A stretch of DNA of 64,000 bases. Origin: Sphingomonadaceae bacterium 3R27E2-A. GTDB taxonomy: Bacteria > Pseudomonadota > Alphaproteobacteria > Sphingomonadales > Sphingomonadaceae. Position numbers and translations under genes: made by a program. Of the stretch, positions 17,286 through 26,483 are shown one piece after another (within the stretch, counting starts at the first letter, position 1; every line of letters begins with the position of its first letter). A model generated the notes under the pieces. The model saw nothing but the letters and a program-made list of their open reading frames with translations, made no database searches and was not told where the DNA came from. The DNA is taken from assembly GCA_005503165.1 (NCBI GenBank), contig SCNT01000009.1:62001-126000 (forward strand). The letters are read 5' to 3'.

Positions 17286-17298
17286 CATGAGCTTTGCG
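17283..17298 (+). promoter_or_regulatory. Sigma-54 (-24/-12) promoter
   Basis: TGGCAT-GAGCT-TTGCG, with GG at 17284-17285 and GC at 17296-17297, keeps the strict GG-N10-GC spacing and differs from the TGGCAC-N5-TTGCA consensus at only two positions. It is 62 bases before the ATG at 17360 and immediately next to a divergent sigma-54 activator gene. Confidence 0.8.
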
Positions 17299-17359
17299 TT
17301 GACGCTGGCAACGTGGAACCACCCGCACGAAGCCGGGGGTCCAACGGAGGAGAGGCAAT

Positions 17360-18706
17360 ATGGACGTCGCAAGTCTGATCGACACAAGCACGGGCCGCCA
17401 ATCGCGCTCGATCTATTCGAGCGATGCGGTCTATCGCCAGGAACTCGAACGTGTGTTCGGTCGGTGCTGGCTGTTCCTTGCCCATATCAGCCAGATTCCG
17501 CGGCCCAACGACTTCTTCCGCACCTACATGGGCGAAGACGACGTCATCGTCATTCGGCAGAAGGACGGCGCGGTGAAAGCATTCCTCAACACCTGCACCC
17601 ATCGCGGCAACCGCATTTGTCGCGCCGACCGCGGGAATGCCCGGTCCTTCACCTGCAACTATCACGGCTGGTCGTTCGCCCCCGATGGGGCTCTGGCAGG
17701 CGTCCCGCTCGAAAACGAAGCCTATTTCGGCGAACTCGACCGTAGCAAGTTCGGGCTCGTTCCAGTGGCGCAGGTCGCCGAATACAAGGGACTGATCTTC
17801 GGCTGCTTCGATCCCGCCGCGCCATCGCTCGACGACTATCTCGGAGATGCGAAATTCTATCTCGACGTCTGGCTCGATGCTTTGCCCGGCGGGACCGCAC
17901 TGGTTGGCGAAACCCAGAAGATGGTCCTTAACACCAACTGGAAGCTGCCGGTCGAAAATGTCTGCGGCGATGGTTACCACCTGGGCTGGGCTCATGCCGG
18001 TGCGATGATGGCGGTGCAGTCGATGGACCTGTCCGGCCTTAGCGTTGGGAATTCCAGCGCCAACCTCGACGGCGGACTGTCGGTGGCCGGGCTCAACGGC
18101 CACATGGCGCTGACATCGCTCGACGGTGTTTCGGGCTATGCTTTCTACCCCGAGCCGAAGCCGATGCTCGATTATCTGGAGGCCAACCGGCCGACCGTGA
18201 CGGAGCGCCTCGGCAAGACCCGCGGCGAACAGCTGTGGGGCTCGCAAATCAACATCACCATCTTTCCCAACCTTCAGTTCCTGCCCGGCCTCAACTGGTT
18301 CCGGGTCTACCATCCGAAGGGGCCGGGGCAGATTGAGCAATGGACTTGGGCAATGGTCGAAAACGACATGCCCGAAAACATCAAGGCGACGATCCTCGAC
18401 AACCAGTGCCTGACCTTCGGGCTGGCAGGTCTGTTCGACAATGACGATGGCGACAATCTGGCCGCCTGCACCGAGCAGTCCCGCGGCTGGCGCACTGCAC
18501 AGATGGATGTCTACACCAATATGGCGCTTGGTCGGTCGGGTGCGCGCGAAGGATTTCCGGGCGACATTGCCGCCGGCCTCGTCAGCGAACACAACCAGCG
18601 CTATTTTTACCGTCGCTGGCAAGAACATATGCAGGCGTCGAGCTGGAGCGACGTTCCCACCTACAATCTCAATCCGCTGGGGTCGCGCGAGGCGGTCAAT
18701 GCTTGA
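17360..18706 (+). CDS. Rieske dioxygenase alpha subunit (third oxygenase)
   Basis: Large oxygenase subunit, 448 residues, in the naphthalene/biphenyl-like group. Rieske ligands are C79, H81, C99 and H102 (CTHRGN, CNYHGW). The iron site is N200, D204, H207 and H212 in VCGDGYHLGWAH. It is the first gene behind the sigma-54 promoter and has a GGAGGAG ribosome site. Its stop overlaps the beta-subunit start by eight bases. It is clearly related to the 2019 and 19246 alpha subunits, so these look like paralogues with different substrate ranges. Confidence 0.92.
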   Translation: MDVASLIDTSTGRQSRSIYSSDAVYRQELERVFGRCWLFLAHISQIPRPNDFFRTYMGEDDVIVIRQKDGAVKAFLNTCTHRGNRICRADRGNARSFTCNYHGWSFAPDGALAGVPLENEAYFGELDRSKFGLVPVAQVAEYKGLIFGCFDPAAPSLDDYLGDAKFYLDVWLDALPGGTALVGETQKMVLNTNWKLPVENVCGDGYHLGWAHAGAMMAVQSMDLSGLSVGNSSANLDGGLSVAGLNGHMALTSLDGVSGYAFYPEPKPMLDYLEANRPTVTERLGKTRGEQLWGSQINITIFPNLQFLPGLNWFRVYHPKGPGQIEQWTWAMVENDMPENIKATILDNQCLTFGLAGLFDNDDGDNLAACTEQSRGWRTAQMDVYTNMALGRSGAREGFPGDIAAGLVSEHNQRYFYRRWQEHMQASSWSDVPTYNLNPLGSREAVNA

Positions 18707-19226
18707 CCTGCACCCCGAACCCGCACTGCACGACGTGGTAACCGCCCTTACCCAGCGCCTGTTCCATGAGGCGCGGCTGCTCGACGACGAACGCTTCGAG
18801 GATTGGCTGGAACTGCTGTGCGAGGACGTGTCCTACCACATGGCGCTCAAGAGCCGACGCTTCCGGGCCGACCGGTCCGCCCCAATCGCGGTCGGCGCAG
18901 GGAACGTCTTCAACGACAATCTCGCGCGGCTGAAGCTGCGAATCGACCGCCTGCGCTCCGGCTTCGTCTGGGCGGAGGATCCGCCGAACTTCGTGCGCCG
19001 TGTGGTCTCGAACGTGGAGGTTCTGCCCGGGGACGCGCCGAATGAAACGATTGTGCATTCGGTGATCGTTATCCATCGCAACCGAATCGACGGGCAGAAC
19101 CGGTTGCTCACCGCCGGACGCACGGATCGCTGGCGCAAAGGCGGCGAAGGCTGGCGCCTCGCTGCGCGCGAGATCTTGCTCGATCATTCGGTGCTGCCCG
19201 ACAGCAACGTCAACGTATTTTTCTAG
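18699..19226 (+). CDS. Dioxygenase beta subunit (third oxygenase)
   Basis: A 175-residue small subunit. The ATG at 18699 lies inside the last codons of the alpha gene, so the pair is coupled. Typical features are LFHEARLLDDERFEDWLELL, LCEDVSYHMALKSRRF, FVWAEDPPNFVRRVVSNVEV and a C-terminal EILLDHSVLPDSNVNVFF. The longer open frame starting at 18441 overlaps alpha and is not used. Confidence 0.9.
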   Translation: MLDLHPEPALHDVVTALTQRLFHEARLLDDERFEDWLELLCEDVSYHMALKSRRFRADRSAPIAVGAGNVFNDNLARLKLRIDRLRSGFVWAEDPPNFVRRVVSNVEVLPGDAPNETIVHSVIVIHRNRIDGQNRLLTAGRTDRWRKGGEGWRLAAREILLDHSVLPDSNVNVFF

Positions 19227-19245
19227 ATCAACGCAACGGGAGACG

Positions 19246-20619
19246 ATGACCATGAGGATGGATCGGATCGGCCGCGAGCCGGAATTTTCGCGCTACATGG
19301 ACCTCAAGGAAGGCTGGCTCGATCGTCGCATCTTCAGCGATGCCGACATTTACGAGGAAGAGCTGTACCGCATCTTCGCGCGCTCGTGGCTGTTCGTCGC
19401 CCATGAAAGTCAGCTGCCCAAAGCAGGCGATTTCCTGACAACGCATATGGGAGAGGACGCGGTAATCGTCACCCGCCAACCCGACGGCACGATCAAGGTC
19501 TACCTGAACTCCTGCCCGCATCGCGGTAACAAGGTCTGCTTCGCGGATGCCGGCAACACCCGCCGGTTCGTCTGCAACTATCACGGCTGGGCCTTCAACA
19601 CGGCCGGCGAACTGCAGGGCATGCACGAGGAATACTGCTACGATGAAGGCGACATCGACCGCAAGAAGAACGGTCTTCGGCAGGTCGCCCGGGTCGGCAG
19701 CTACAAGGGGCTGGTGTTCGCCACCTTCGCCGAGGATGGTCCCAGCCTCGACGCCTGGCTCGGCGATTTCCGCTGGTATCTCGACATGCTGCTCGACAAC
19801 GAGGAGGGCGGCACCGAACTGGTCGGCGGCTGTATCAAGTCGGTGATCAGTGCCAATTGGAAGTTCGGGGTCGAGAATTTCATCGGCGATGCCTACCACG
19901 CGGGCTGGACCCACGATTCAGGCTGCCGGTCGATGAACAACGGCCAGCCCTTCCCGCCGATCGATATGGAAAATTCATACCACGCCAGCGTCAATGGGCA
20001 CGGCTGGGAGTTTGGGACGGAGGGTGTCGGCGACCTGTTCCTCCTCGGTCGCCCCAAGGTTATGGAGTATTATGAGAAGATGCGCCCGAAGATGGCAGAT
20101 CGGCTGGGCACGATGCGCTCGCAGATCTTCGGATCGGTGGCCTCGGCGTCGATCTTTCCGAACGTGTCGTTCCTGCCGGGCATATCCACCTTCCGGCAAT
20201 GGCAGCCCAAAGGTCCGATGCAGTTCGAGCTGAAAACCTGGGTGATCGTCAACAAGGCCATGCCCGACGACATCAAGGACGAAGTGACCAAAGGCGTGAT
20301 GCAGACCTTCGGCCCGGGCGGCACATTCGAGATGGACGATGGCGAAAACTGGGAAAACTGCACCACGGTCAACCGCGGCGTCGTCACCCGCCACGAGAGG
20401 CTGCATTACCGCTGCGGGATCGGGCGTCAGATCGACCATGATACCCTGCCCGGGATCGTCTATCGCGGTCAGTACAACGACGCCAACCAGCGCGGCTTCT
20501 ACCAGCGGTGGCTGGACATGATGGAGGCCACAGATCTCGAGGCGATGCCGCCGAGGCCCGAACCCCGCCTGACCGGGATCGCCGAGACGCGCGACCTTCC
20601 GGGTCTGTTCGCGCTGTGA
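19246..20619 (+). CDS. Rieske dioxygenase alpha subunit (fourth oxygenase)
   Basis: Large oxygenase subunit of 457 residues. Rieske ligands C90, H92, C110 and H113 (CPHRGN, CNYHGW) and iron ligands D215, H218 and H223 in NFIGDAYHAGWTH are visible, with EMDDGENW for the third ligand region. GGGAG lies just upstream of the ATG at 19246; further in-frame ATGs follow at 19252 and 19258. It comes 19 bases after the third beta gene, so the 17360-21187 genes probably form one transcript. Substrate not determinable; the family resemblance is to biphenyl/PAH oxygenases. Confidence 0.91.
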   Translation: MTMRMDRIGREPEFSRYMDLKEGWLDRRIFSDADIYEEELYRIFARSWLFVAHESQLPKAGDFLTTHMGEDAVIVTRQPDGTIKVYLNSCPHRGNKVCFADAGNTRRFVCNYHGWAFNTAGELQGMHEEYCYDEGDIDRKKNGLRQVARVGSYKGLVFATFAEDGPSLDAWLGDFRWYLDMLLDNEEGGTELVGGCIKSVISANWKFGVENFIGDAYHAGWTHDSGCRSMNNGQPFPPIDMENSYHASVNGHGWEFGTEGVGDLFLLGRPKVMEYYEKMRPKMADRLGTMRSQIFGSVASASIFPNVSFLPGISTFRQWQPKGPMQFELKTWVIVNKAMPDDIKDEVTKGVMQTFGPGGTFEMDDGENWENCTTVNRGVVTRHERLHYRCGIGRQIDHDTLPGIVYRGQYNDANQRGFYQRWLDMMEATDLEAMPPRPEPRLTGIAETRDLPGLFAL

Positions 20620-20635
20620 GAGAGGATATTTGACC

Positions 20636-21187
20636 ATGAACCAGACGTCCACCGTCGAGCGGCCCAGCACCGGCGCAGCCGCCTCGTTGGAAGTGAGCCA
20701 TGCGCTGACCCAGACCCTCTATCGCGAAGCCCGCCGCCTGGACGATGAGGACTATGCAGGTTGGGTAGCGATGCTCGCCGACGACCTGCATTACCATATG
20801 CCAGGAATCGAGACCCGCTATCGCCGCGACACGACCGATCAGATCACCGACCTGACGCGAATGGCCTATTACAACGACAACCTCGACGAGATCAAAAAGC
20901 GCCTCTCGCGTCTGGAAACAGGCACAGCCTGGTCGGAAGATCCGGCAACGCGCTACACCCACATCGTCACCAATGTCGAAGTGGAAAACACTGAAAAGGC
21001 GGATGAGTTCCGGGTTTTCTCGAACTTCTACGCCTATCGCAATCGCAACGAACGCGACGAGGATTCGCTGATCGGCAACCGGATCGACATCTGGCGCGAG
21101 GCGGGCGGAGCCTATCAGCTGGTCAAGCGGCGGATCATCCTCAAGCACAACATCATGCTGAGCAAGAACCTGAACATCTACCTCTAG
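20636..21187 (+). CDS. Dioxygenase beta subunit (fourth oxygenase)
   Basis: A 183-residue small subunit with SHALTQTLYREARRLDDEDY, AWSEDPATRYTHIVTNVEVE and RRIILKHNIMLSKNLNIYL. I choose ATG 20636, with AGAGG eleven bases upstream, over an in-frame TTG six bases earlier. It pairs with the alpha subunit that ends 16 bases before it. Confidence 0.9.
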   Translation: MNQTSTVERPSTGAAASLEVSHALTQTLYREARRLDDEDYAGWVAMLADDLHYHMPGIETRYRRDTTDQITDLTRMAYYNDNLDEIKKRLSRLETGTAWSEDPATRYTHIVTNVEVENTEKADEFRVFSNFYAYRNRNERDEDSLIGNRIDIWREAGGAYQLVKRRIILKHNIMLSKNLNIYL

Positions 21188-21254
21188 CAAAACCGAGCGC
21201 GGCATCGGGAAGCCCCTGGGTGTCGCGCCGTGCGATCATAGTTCAACGCCACAA

Positions 21255-21270
21255 TCCCGCGTTCGCGGGA
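21255..21270. repeat. Stem-loop in the leader of xylM
   Basis: TCCCGCG, TT, CGCGGGA: a perfect seven-base stem 24 bases before the xylM start. It is not followed by a T-run, so an RNA-processing or translation-control element is likelier than a terminator. Confidence 0.4.
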
Positions 21271-21293
21271 GAAGCCACTATCGGAGAGAAGCG

Positions 21294-22397
21294 ATGGATG
21301 CACTGCGCTATTTTCTGGTCCCCGCCATGACCATCACCGGCATTGCGGGCTTCATTCTCGGCGGCCCGTTCGTCTGGCTCGGGATTGCTACCTTCGCAGT
21401 GCTGATGGTGCTGGATGTCCTCCTGCCGAGCGATCACAAGGTGCGCTCACGCGGAATCGCGCCGGTCGCCGATATAGCCATCTACCTGCAATTACCCCTG
21501 ATCGTGACACTCTATGTGGCGTTTGCCAATTCGGTCGCGACCGGAACCAACCCGATTTGGGGAACAGATGGTTCTGCATGGCAATTAATCGGTTCGATCG
21601 CCAGCCTGGCCTGGCTTTCGGCGGTCCCGACCCTGCCGGTGGCTCACGAGCTGATGCATCGCCGCCACTGGTTTCCGCGTGCCGTGGCAAAAGGGCTGAG
21701 CGCCTTCTACGGCGATCCCAACCGCGATGTCGCTCATATCGTCACTCACCATGTCCATCTCGATACCGAGAAGGACAGCGACACGCCGCGCCGCGGCCAA
21801 ACGATCTACAGCTTCGTTTTCCAGGCCTCCTGGGGCTCGTACAGGGACACCTGGGAAAAGCAGGGCGAAATCCTCTCGCGTCTCGGTTATTCTCCGTGGA
21901 GCTGGCGCAACGCCATGTGGCTCCAGCTGGTGCTGGTCGGCGCGATCATCCTGGGAGTTGCAGCGGCGGCAGGGCCAGTCGCCGGATTTGCGACGGTTGG
22001 CGCGATGTTCTTCGCGAAGATGTTCGTCGAAGGGTTCAATTATTTCCAGCACTATGGCCTGCTGCGCGTCGAAGGCGGTCCGATCGCGAAACACCATGCC
22101 TGGAACCATCTCGGCATGATCGTGCGTCCGATCGGGGTGGAGATCACCAATCACATCAACCACCATCTCGACGGCCATATTCCCTTCTATGAGCTTCAGC
22201 CTGAGCCGAAGGCGCCGCAGATGCCCTCGCTGTTCTTGTGCTTCCTTTGCGGTCTCGTCCCGCCCGTCTGGCACCGGTTCATCGCGCAGCCGCGGTTGAA
22301 GGATTGGGATCTGAATTTCGCTTCGCCAAGCGAGCGCAAGCTGGCGATGGCGGCGAACGCACGTGCGGGGTGGCCAGCCTGGGCCGCCACTGACTGA
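21294..22397 (+). CDS. xylM: Xylene/toluene monooxygenase hydroxylase subunit (XylM type)
   Basis: Membrane di-iron hydroxylase, 367 residues, close to the length of XylM; expected to hydroxylate the methyl group of toluene or xylenes to benzyl alcohols. Histidine boxes of the AlkB/XylM group are HELMHRRH (118-125), HIVTHHVHLDT (148-158) and NHINHHLDGH (286-295), between several hydrophobic helices. GGAGAGAAGCG precedes the ATG. The electron-transfer partner XylA follows 121 bases later after a strong hairpin. AlkB proteins share the boxes, but the xylA neighbour and aromatic setting favour XylM. Confidence 0.88.
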   Translation: MDALRYFLVPAMTITGIAGFILGGPFVWLGIATFAVLMVLDVLLPSDHKVRSRGIAPVADIAIYLQLPLIVTLYVAFANSVATGTNPIWGTDGSAWQLIGSIASLAWLSAVPTLPVAHELMHRRHWFPRAVAKGLSAFYGDPNRDVAHIVTHHVHLDTEKDSDTPRRGQTIYSFVFQASWGSYRDTWEKQGEILSRLGYSPWSWRNAMWLQLVLVGAIILGVAAAAGPVAGFATVGAMFFAKMFVEGFNYFQHYGLLRVEGGPIAKHHAWNHLGMIVRPIGVEITNHINHHLDGHIPFYELQPEPKAPQMPSLFLCFLCGLVPPVWHRFIAQPRLKDWDLNFASPSERKLAMAANARAGWPAWAATD

Positions 22398-22447
22398 CAG
22401 TTCCACCCACATGGAGTTTTTCTCTCCGATTGCCCCATGTGACCTTG

Positions 22448-22473
22448 GCGGCATCCCCTCGCGGGGATGCCGC
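22448..22473 (+). terminator. Strong hairpin between xylM and xylA
   Basis: GCGGCATCCCC, TCGC, GGGGATGCCGC: a perfect 11-base stem with a 4-base loop, followed by ATCTTTGTTT. It looks like an intrinsic terminator, yet sits between two genes whose products work together, so it may lower rather than stop xylA transcription. Confidence 0.7.
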
Positions 22474-22518
22474 ATCTTTGTTTCAACGACATGATGTCCT
22501 TGCTAGGCGACCTATTCG

Positions 22519-23559
22519 ATGTTCACGTTTCTCAAGAAGCAGCAATCATCCAAGGTTATCATCGCCGGAGAATCGGCGACCCTCGAGGTTCCGCGGGGCA
22601 AGACCATGCTGGAGGCGATGCTGGCTGACGGACTTGCCATGCCGCACGATTGCAAGGTCGGTTCATGTGGCACTTGCCGGTTCAAGCTGGTGGAAGGCAA
22701 GATCGGGGAGTTAAGCCCGTCAGCCCTGGTTCTCGAACGTGACGCGCTTTCACAAGGATATCGTCTGGCGTGCCAGGCAATGCCGCGCTCGGACCTGGTC
22801 ATTGCGCTCGATGCCCCTTTGTCCCGTCAGCAAGCGGTGGAGCGTTTCTCTGCAACCATCGTTGCCACGCCCCGCCTTTGCCCGGACATCATCCAGCTGG
22901 TGGTCGAACTTGATCGCCCGATTCGGTTCATTCCAGGCCAATATGCCGACCTCACGGCTCCGGGCATTGCTGAACCGCGCAGCTACTCCTTCGCTTTCGC
23001 GCCGGACAGGGGAGAGGCAACGCGACTCGAATTCCATGTCCGGCACGTACCCGGCGGCCTCTTCACCGACTGGCTGTTCGGTGAGGAGCGCACTGGCGGG
23101 ACGCTTGAACTCTCAGGCCCCTTCGGTCAGTTTCGCCTCAAGGACAGCGCCGAAGCGATGCTATGCTTGGCAGGCGGCAGCGGCCTTGCCCCGATCATGG
23201 CGATATTGCAACATGCCCGATCTCTGGGTGCGAGCCGGCCGGTTACCCTGCTTTACGGAGCCCGGACCCAGCAACATCTCTATTGCCTCGGCGAGATCGA
23301 AGCGCTCCGCTCCGCCTGGAATGCGCCCTTCGAATTTATTCCGGTGCTGTCGGAAGAGGACGAACGCAGCGGCTGGACCGGGGCTAGAGGGTTGGTCACC
23401 GACCCAATCGCTCGGCTAGCCGGGCTGGCCCGCACTGAAGCCTATCTGTGCGGACCTCCGGCCATGATCGACGCCGCCGAAGCCCAGCTTGTCCAACAGG
23501 GCGTTTTGCCTGAACTGGTCGCGGCAGACCGGTTTCTCGACAAGAGCACGACGCGCTGA
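22519..23559 (+). CDS. xylA: Xylene monooxygenase electron-transfer component (XylA type)
   Basis: NADH-dependent reductase of 346 residues for XylM. An N-terminal plant-type 2Fe-2S domain has ligands C45, C50, C53 and C85 (CKVGSCGTC). An FAD domain follows (RSYSFAFA at 154-161), then an NAD domain with LAGGSGLAPIMAIL near 218 and a terminal YLCGPPAMIDAAE. Domain order is that of XylA and related ferredoxin-NAD reductases. Its own Rieske systems use a different reductase, so this one is assigned to xylM. Confidence 0.9.
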   Translation: MFTFLKKQQSSKVIIAGESATLEVPRGKTMLEAMLADGLAMPHDCKVGSCGTCRFKLVEGKIGELSPSALVLERDALSQGYRLACQAMPRSDLVIALDAPLSRQQAVERFSATIVATPRLCPDIIQLVVELDRPIRFIPGQYADLTAPGIAEPRSYSFAFAPDRGEATRLEFHVRHVPGGLFTDWLFGEERTGGTLELSGPFGQFRLKDSAEAMLCLAGGSGLAPIMAILQHARSLGASRPVTLLYGARTQQHLYCLGEIEALRSAWNAPFEFIPVLSEEDERSGWTGARGLVTDPIARLAGLARTEAYLCGPPAMIDAAEAQLVQQGVLPELVAADRFLDKSTTR

Positions 23560-23662
23560 ATCTCGACTTCAGGTGCCGTCCGGACACCGCGCCTGCCCGG
23601 ATGATAGCCAAGGGGACCAAGGCGCCAGAACCAGGCGAAGACTGGCTCGACGCGTCCAGCAC

Positions 23663-24043
23663 TTAATTGTCGACCAGGACCATCTTTCGCACCATGTCCT
23701 GAACATCCACCTTGACCTTGTTGTCCAGAAGCACGGCTACCCGGTTGATGGTCGCGATTACAGAGGTGTATTGTCCATGTGCGTAATAGGCATCGATCGG
23801 GTAGACGACCGTCTTGTCAACGGGTGCGCGCTGGTAGCTGAGTTGCCCGATGCCATAGATCGCAAGCCCGCCTGCCTCGGCATGGCCCATCAAGCGTTCA
23901 GCACGATCCCGGGTGATTTCGCCGCCGAATTCGACTAACTCCGGCGGCGCCACCGAACCGCCTGGATGGGTTGGCTTCCACCGAGCCGCGCCAATCACAC
24001 CGGGAACAGCCACCAATTCCTTGAAATCGAACCTTTCAGCCAT
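23663..24043 (-). CDS. DUF2173-like protein
   Basis: A 126-residue protein starting MAERFDFKELVAVPGVIGAA, which fits the short DUF2173 (roadblock-like) pattern of a leading LLxLPGVIAA segment. No catalytic residues are obvious. It is the last gene of the long minus-strand set, 75 bases after bphB, and faces the end of xylA. Function unknown; a regulatory or structural role with aromatic metabolism is only suggested by position. Confidence 0.6.
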   Translation of the reverse strand: MAERFDFKELVAVPGVIGAARWKPTHPGGSVAPPELVEFGGEITRDRAERLMGHAEAGGLAIYGIGQLSYQRAPVDKTVVYPIDAYYAHGQYTSVIATINRVAVLLDNKVKVDVQDMVRKMVLVDN

Positions 24044-24118
24044 TGCTCTCGATCCTTTTCTGGTAATGTTGAGGCCTTGCCAGCCTGGCGACCCAAGGGT
24101 CGCGGACCATGTGCCGGA

Positions 24119-24919
24119 TCAGGCCTCAGGGCGCTTGCCAATGCCGATGCCGCCGTCGCTCAGCAGAACCGTTCCGGTCATGTATGCGGAATCGCGGCGT
24201 GACGCCAAAAGCGCGTAGAGGCCGCTATGATCGTCAGGCTCCGCGATCCGCGCGAGCGGCGTCATGCCCGAGATGAGATCGTCCAGGCCAGGCATCTCCT
24301 CCATCTTGGTTTCGGAGAAGCCGCCCGTCTCGGTCCCGCTGAGCGGAGTACGGGTGCCGCCCGGCGCGACGCCATTGACCCGGACATCTGGTGTCAACTC
24401 CCAAGCCAGTTGGCGGATCAGTCCGAGAACCGCGTGCTTTGATGCGACATACACGGTGCCGCCGCCGCCAGTGTAGTAGCTTGACGTCGAGGCGGTGAAG
24501 ATGATGCTGCCTTTGGTCTTCCTCAGTTCGGGAATCGCGGCGCGCGCACCGAAGAAATAGCCCTTCAGGTTGACGTCGAAGATTTCGTCGAAGGCCTTTT
24601 CGAGCTTTTCGGGATCCTGCTGTTCGAGCGGCACCATGAAATCCCAGATTCCGACATTGCCGACAAAAACATCCAGTTTACCGAAAGCCGCGACAGTCTC
24701 AGCGACGGCCCGGGCATTGTCTGCATAGGAACGAACGTCGCCCGCGATCAAGGCGACCTTGTCGCCGTGGCGCGAACGCACCAGGCGGGCCTGCTCGTCG
24801 TCGCGAACTAGCACCCCGACCTTGGCCCCTTCCTCGATGTAGCGGGCAATCACCGCTGCACCGATTCCGGTAGCGCCGCCGGTCAGCAGCGCAACCTGTC
24901 CTTCAAGCCTTGCAGACAA
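24119..24919 (-). CDS. bphB: cis-Dihydrodiol dehydrogenase (BphB/NahB type)
   Basis: SDR of 266 residues that oxidises arene cis-dihydrodiols to catechols with NAD. The cofactor motif is TGGATGIG, and [33 protein letters not shown] and [15 protein letters not shown] with GTRTPLSG are typical of biphenyl and naphthalene dihydrodiol dehydrogenases. Catalytic Ser, Tyr and Lys lie in the [20 protein letters not shown] region. It follows the aldehyde dehydrogenase by 45 bases. Rieske oxygenases elsewhere in the window would supply its substrate. Confidence 0.92.
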   Translation of the reverse strand: MSARLEGQVALLTGGATGIGAAVIARYIEEGAKVGVLVRDDEQARLVRSRHGDKVALIAGDVRSYADNARAVAETVAAFGKLDVFVGNVGIWDFMVPLEQQDPEKLEKAFDEIFDVNLKGYFFGARAAIPELRKTKGSIIFTASTSSYYTGGGGTVYVASKHAVLGLIRQLAWELTPDVRVNGVAPGGTRTPLSGTETGGFSETKMEEMPGLDDLISGMTPLARIAEPDDHSGLYALLASRRDSAYMTGTVLLSDGGIGIGKRPEA

Positions 24920-24964
24920 TATCTTATCTCCTCTCCAAGCCGACTTTCCGGGGCTGGGGCAACT

Positions 24965-26464
24965 TTACTGGTCGAACATCCCCATGCGCCCTTCCTGCAG
25001 ATTGACGATTACCGACTTGGTCTGTGTGTAGTGATGCAGAACCTCATGGCTGAACTCACGGCCAAAACCGCTCTGCTTGTATCCGCCCAGCGGCATGTTG
25101 GGCTTGAGGTTGTAGTAACGGTTGATCCAGACCGTTCCGGTCTCGAGCTTGCGAGCAATCCGGTGTGCGCGGGCGACGTCCTTGGTCCAGACGCCGCCAG
25201 CCAAGCCATAGGTCGTGTCATTGGCCAAGGCCATCATCGCGTCCTCGTCCTTCCAAGTCAGCACGCTGGTGACCGGGCCGAAAATTTCCTCGCGCGCGAT
25301 CCGCATCGAGTTGGTGACATTGGTAAAGACCGTCGGCTTGATGAAATGCCCGTCTGCCAGGCTCTCATTGCGGCTTCCGCCGGTGAGGACGGTCGCGCCT
25401 TCTTCAGTGGCCAGCTGAAGATAGCTCTGGACCTTTTCCATCTGCATCTGCGAGGCTTGCGCACCAAGTTGGGTGCCGAAATCGAGAGGATCGCCCTGGC
25501 GGATGCCTTCAAGGGCCTCTTTGAACTTGGCCAGGAACTCGTCCTGGATCGATTCGTGCAGAAACAGGCGCGATCCGGCAAGGCAGACCTCGCCCTTGTT
25601 GAGCACGGTCGACATCGTCGCGCTCTCGACGGCCGCATCGATGTCGGCATCGGCGCAGACGATGTGCGCGGACTTGCCGCCCAATTCGAGCGTCTGAGGT
25701 ATGATGTTCGACGAAGCATACTGGATAATCCGGCGCGCGGTCGCAACCGAACCTGTGAACGCGACCTTGCGGACATCTTCGTGAGTGACCAGCGCCTCAC
25801 CGACGTCGGCGCCGTAGCCGGTCACGACGTTGATTACGCCCGGGGGCAGCAAGTCGGCCATTTCGACAAAGAATTCGATCACCGACAGGCAGACGGTTTC
25901 CGCCGGTTTGAGCACGACCGTGTTACCAGAGGCCAGGGCCGGCGCGATCTTGCAGGCCATCATCAGGATCGGAACGTTCCACGGAATGATCTGCGCGCAA
26001 ACGCCCAGCGGTTCGCGGTGGACGATGCCGATCGCATCGGGATAGTCCAGCGTCTGGCCATGCAGGCCGTAGGCCGCGCCGGCGAACACTTCGAACTGTC
26101 CGATCGCCTGCGGCATGTCGAAGTACATCGATTCGCGGATCGGCTTGCCGTTATTCAGGGTTTCGAGCGTGGCGTAGTGCTGGTGTCGCGCCTTGAGCCG
26201 GCGTGCGACCTCGATCAGGATTTCCTGGCGCTCTGCGGGCGAGCTTTCGGACCACTTCGGGAATGCGGCCTTGGCCGCCGCGACCGCGCGCTGAATATCC
26301 TTGGCATTTCCGGCCTGGATCTTTGTGAGCACTGCCCCGGTCGCCGGGTTGATCAGGTCGATCGTATTGCCGCTGTCGCCCGAGACCCATTCGCCGCCGA
26401 TGAAGTGGCCGTATTCCGGCTTGATGCCATACTCGTTTTCTGTGCTCTTCAGTTGGGTAGCCAT
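24965..26464 (-). CDS. NAD-dependent aromatic aldehyde dehydrogenase
   Basis: ALDH-superfamily enzyme of 499 residues. Catalytic residues are N163 (PWNVP), E260 (LELGGKS) and C294 (GEVCLAG), with FTGSVATARRI binding NAD. I start at MATQLKSTEN, which has AAGGAG upstream; the longer frame overlaps xylT. In related gene clusters an aldehyde dehydrogenase between bphB and xylT acts as XylC-like benzaldehyde or salicylaldehyde dehydrogenase, which would link the xylM and nahE branches to the acids, but the general sequence also resembles betaine-aldehyde-type enzymes, so the substrate is inferred. Confidence 0.88.
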   Translation of the reverse strand: MATQLKSTENEYGIKPEYGHFIGGEWVSGDSGNTIDLINPATGAVLTKIQAGNAKDIQRAVAAAKAAFPKWSESSPAERQEILIEVARRLKARHQHYATLETLNNGKPIRESMYFDMPQAIGQFEVFAGAAYGLHGQTLDYPDAIGIVHREPLGVCAQIIPWNVPILMMACKIAPALASGNTVVLKPAETVCLSVIEFFVEMADLLPPGVINVVTGYGADVGEALVTHEDVRKVAFTGSVATARRIIQYASSNIIPQTLELGGKSAHIVCADADIDAAVESATMSTVLNKGEVCLAGSRLFLHESIQDEFLAKFKEALEGIRQGDPLDFGTQLGAQASQMQMEKVQSYLQLATEEGATVLTGGSRNESLADGHFIKPTVFTNVTNSMRIAREEIFGPVTSVLTWKDEDAMMALANDTTYGLAGGVWTKDVARAHRIARKLETGTVWINRYYNLKPNMPLGGYKQSGFGREFSHEVLHHYTQTKSVIVNLQEGRMGMFDQ

Positions 26465-26483
26465 CTCAAATCTCCTTCTGATC

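Noticed and set aside
17162-18628. 488-codon minus-strand open frame
   Set aside because: It lies exactly opposite the Rieske alpha gene at 17360, which has all metal ligands. It is a shadow caused by high GC.
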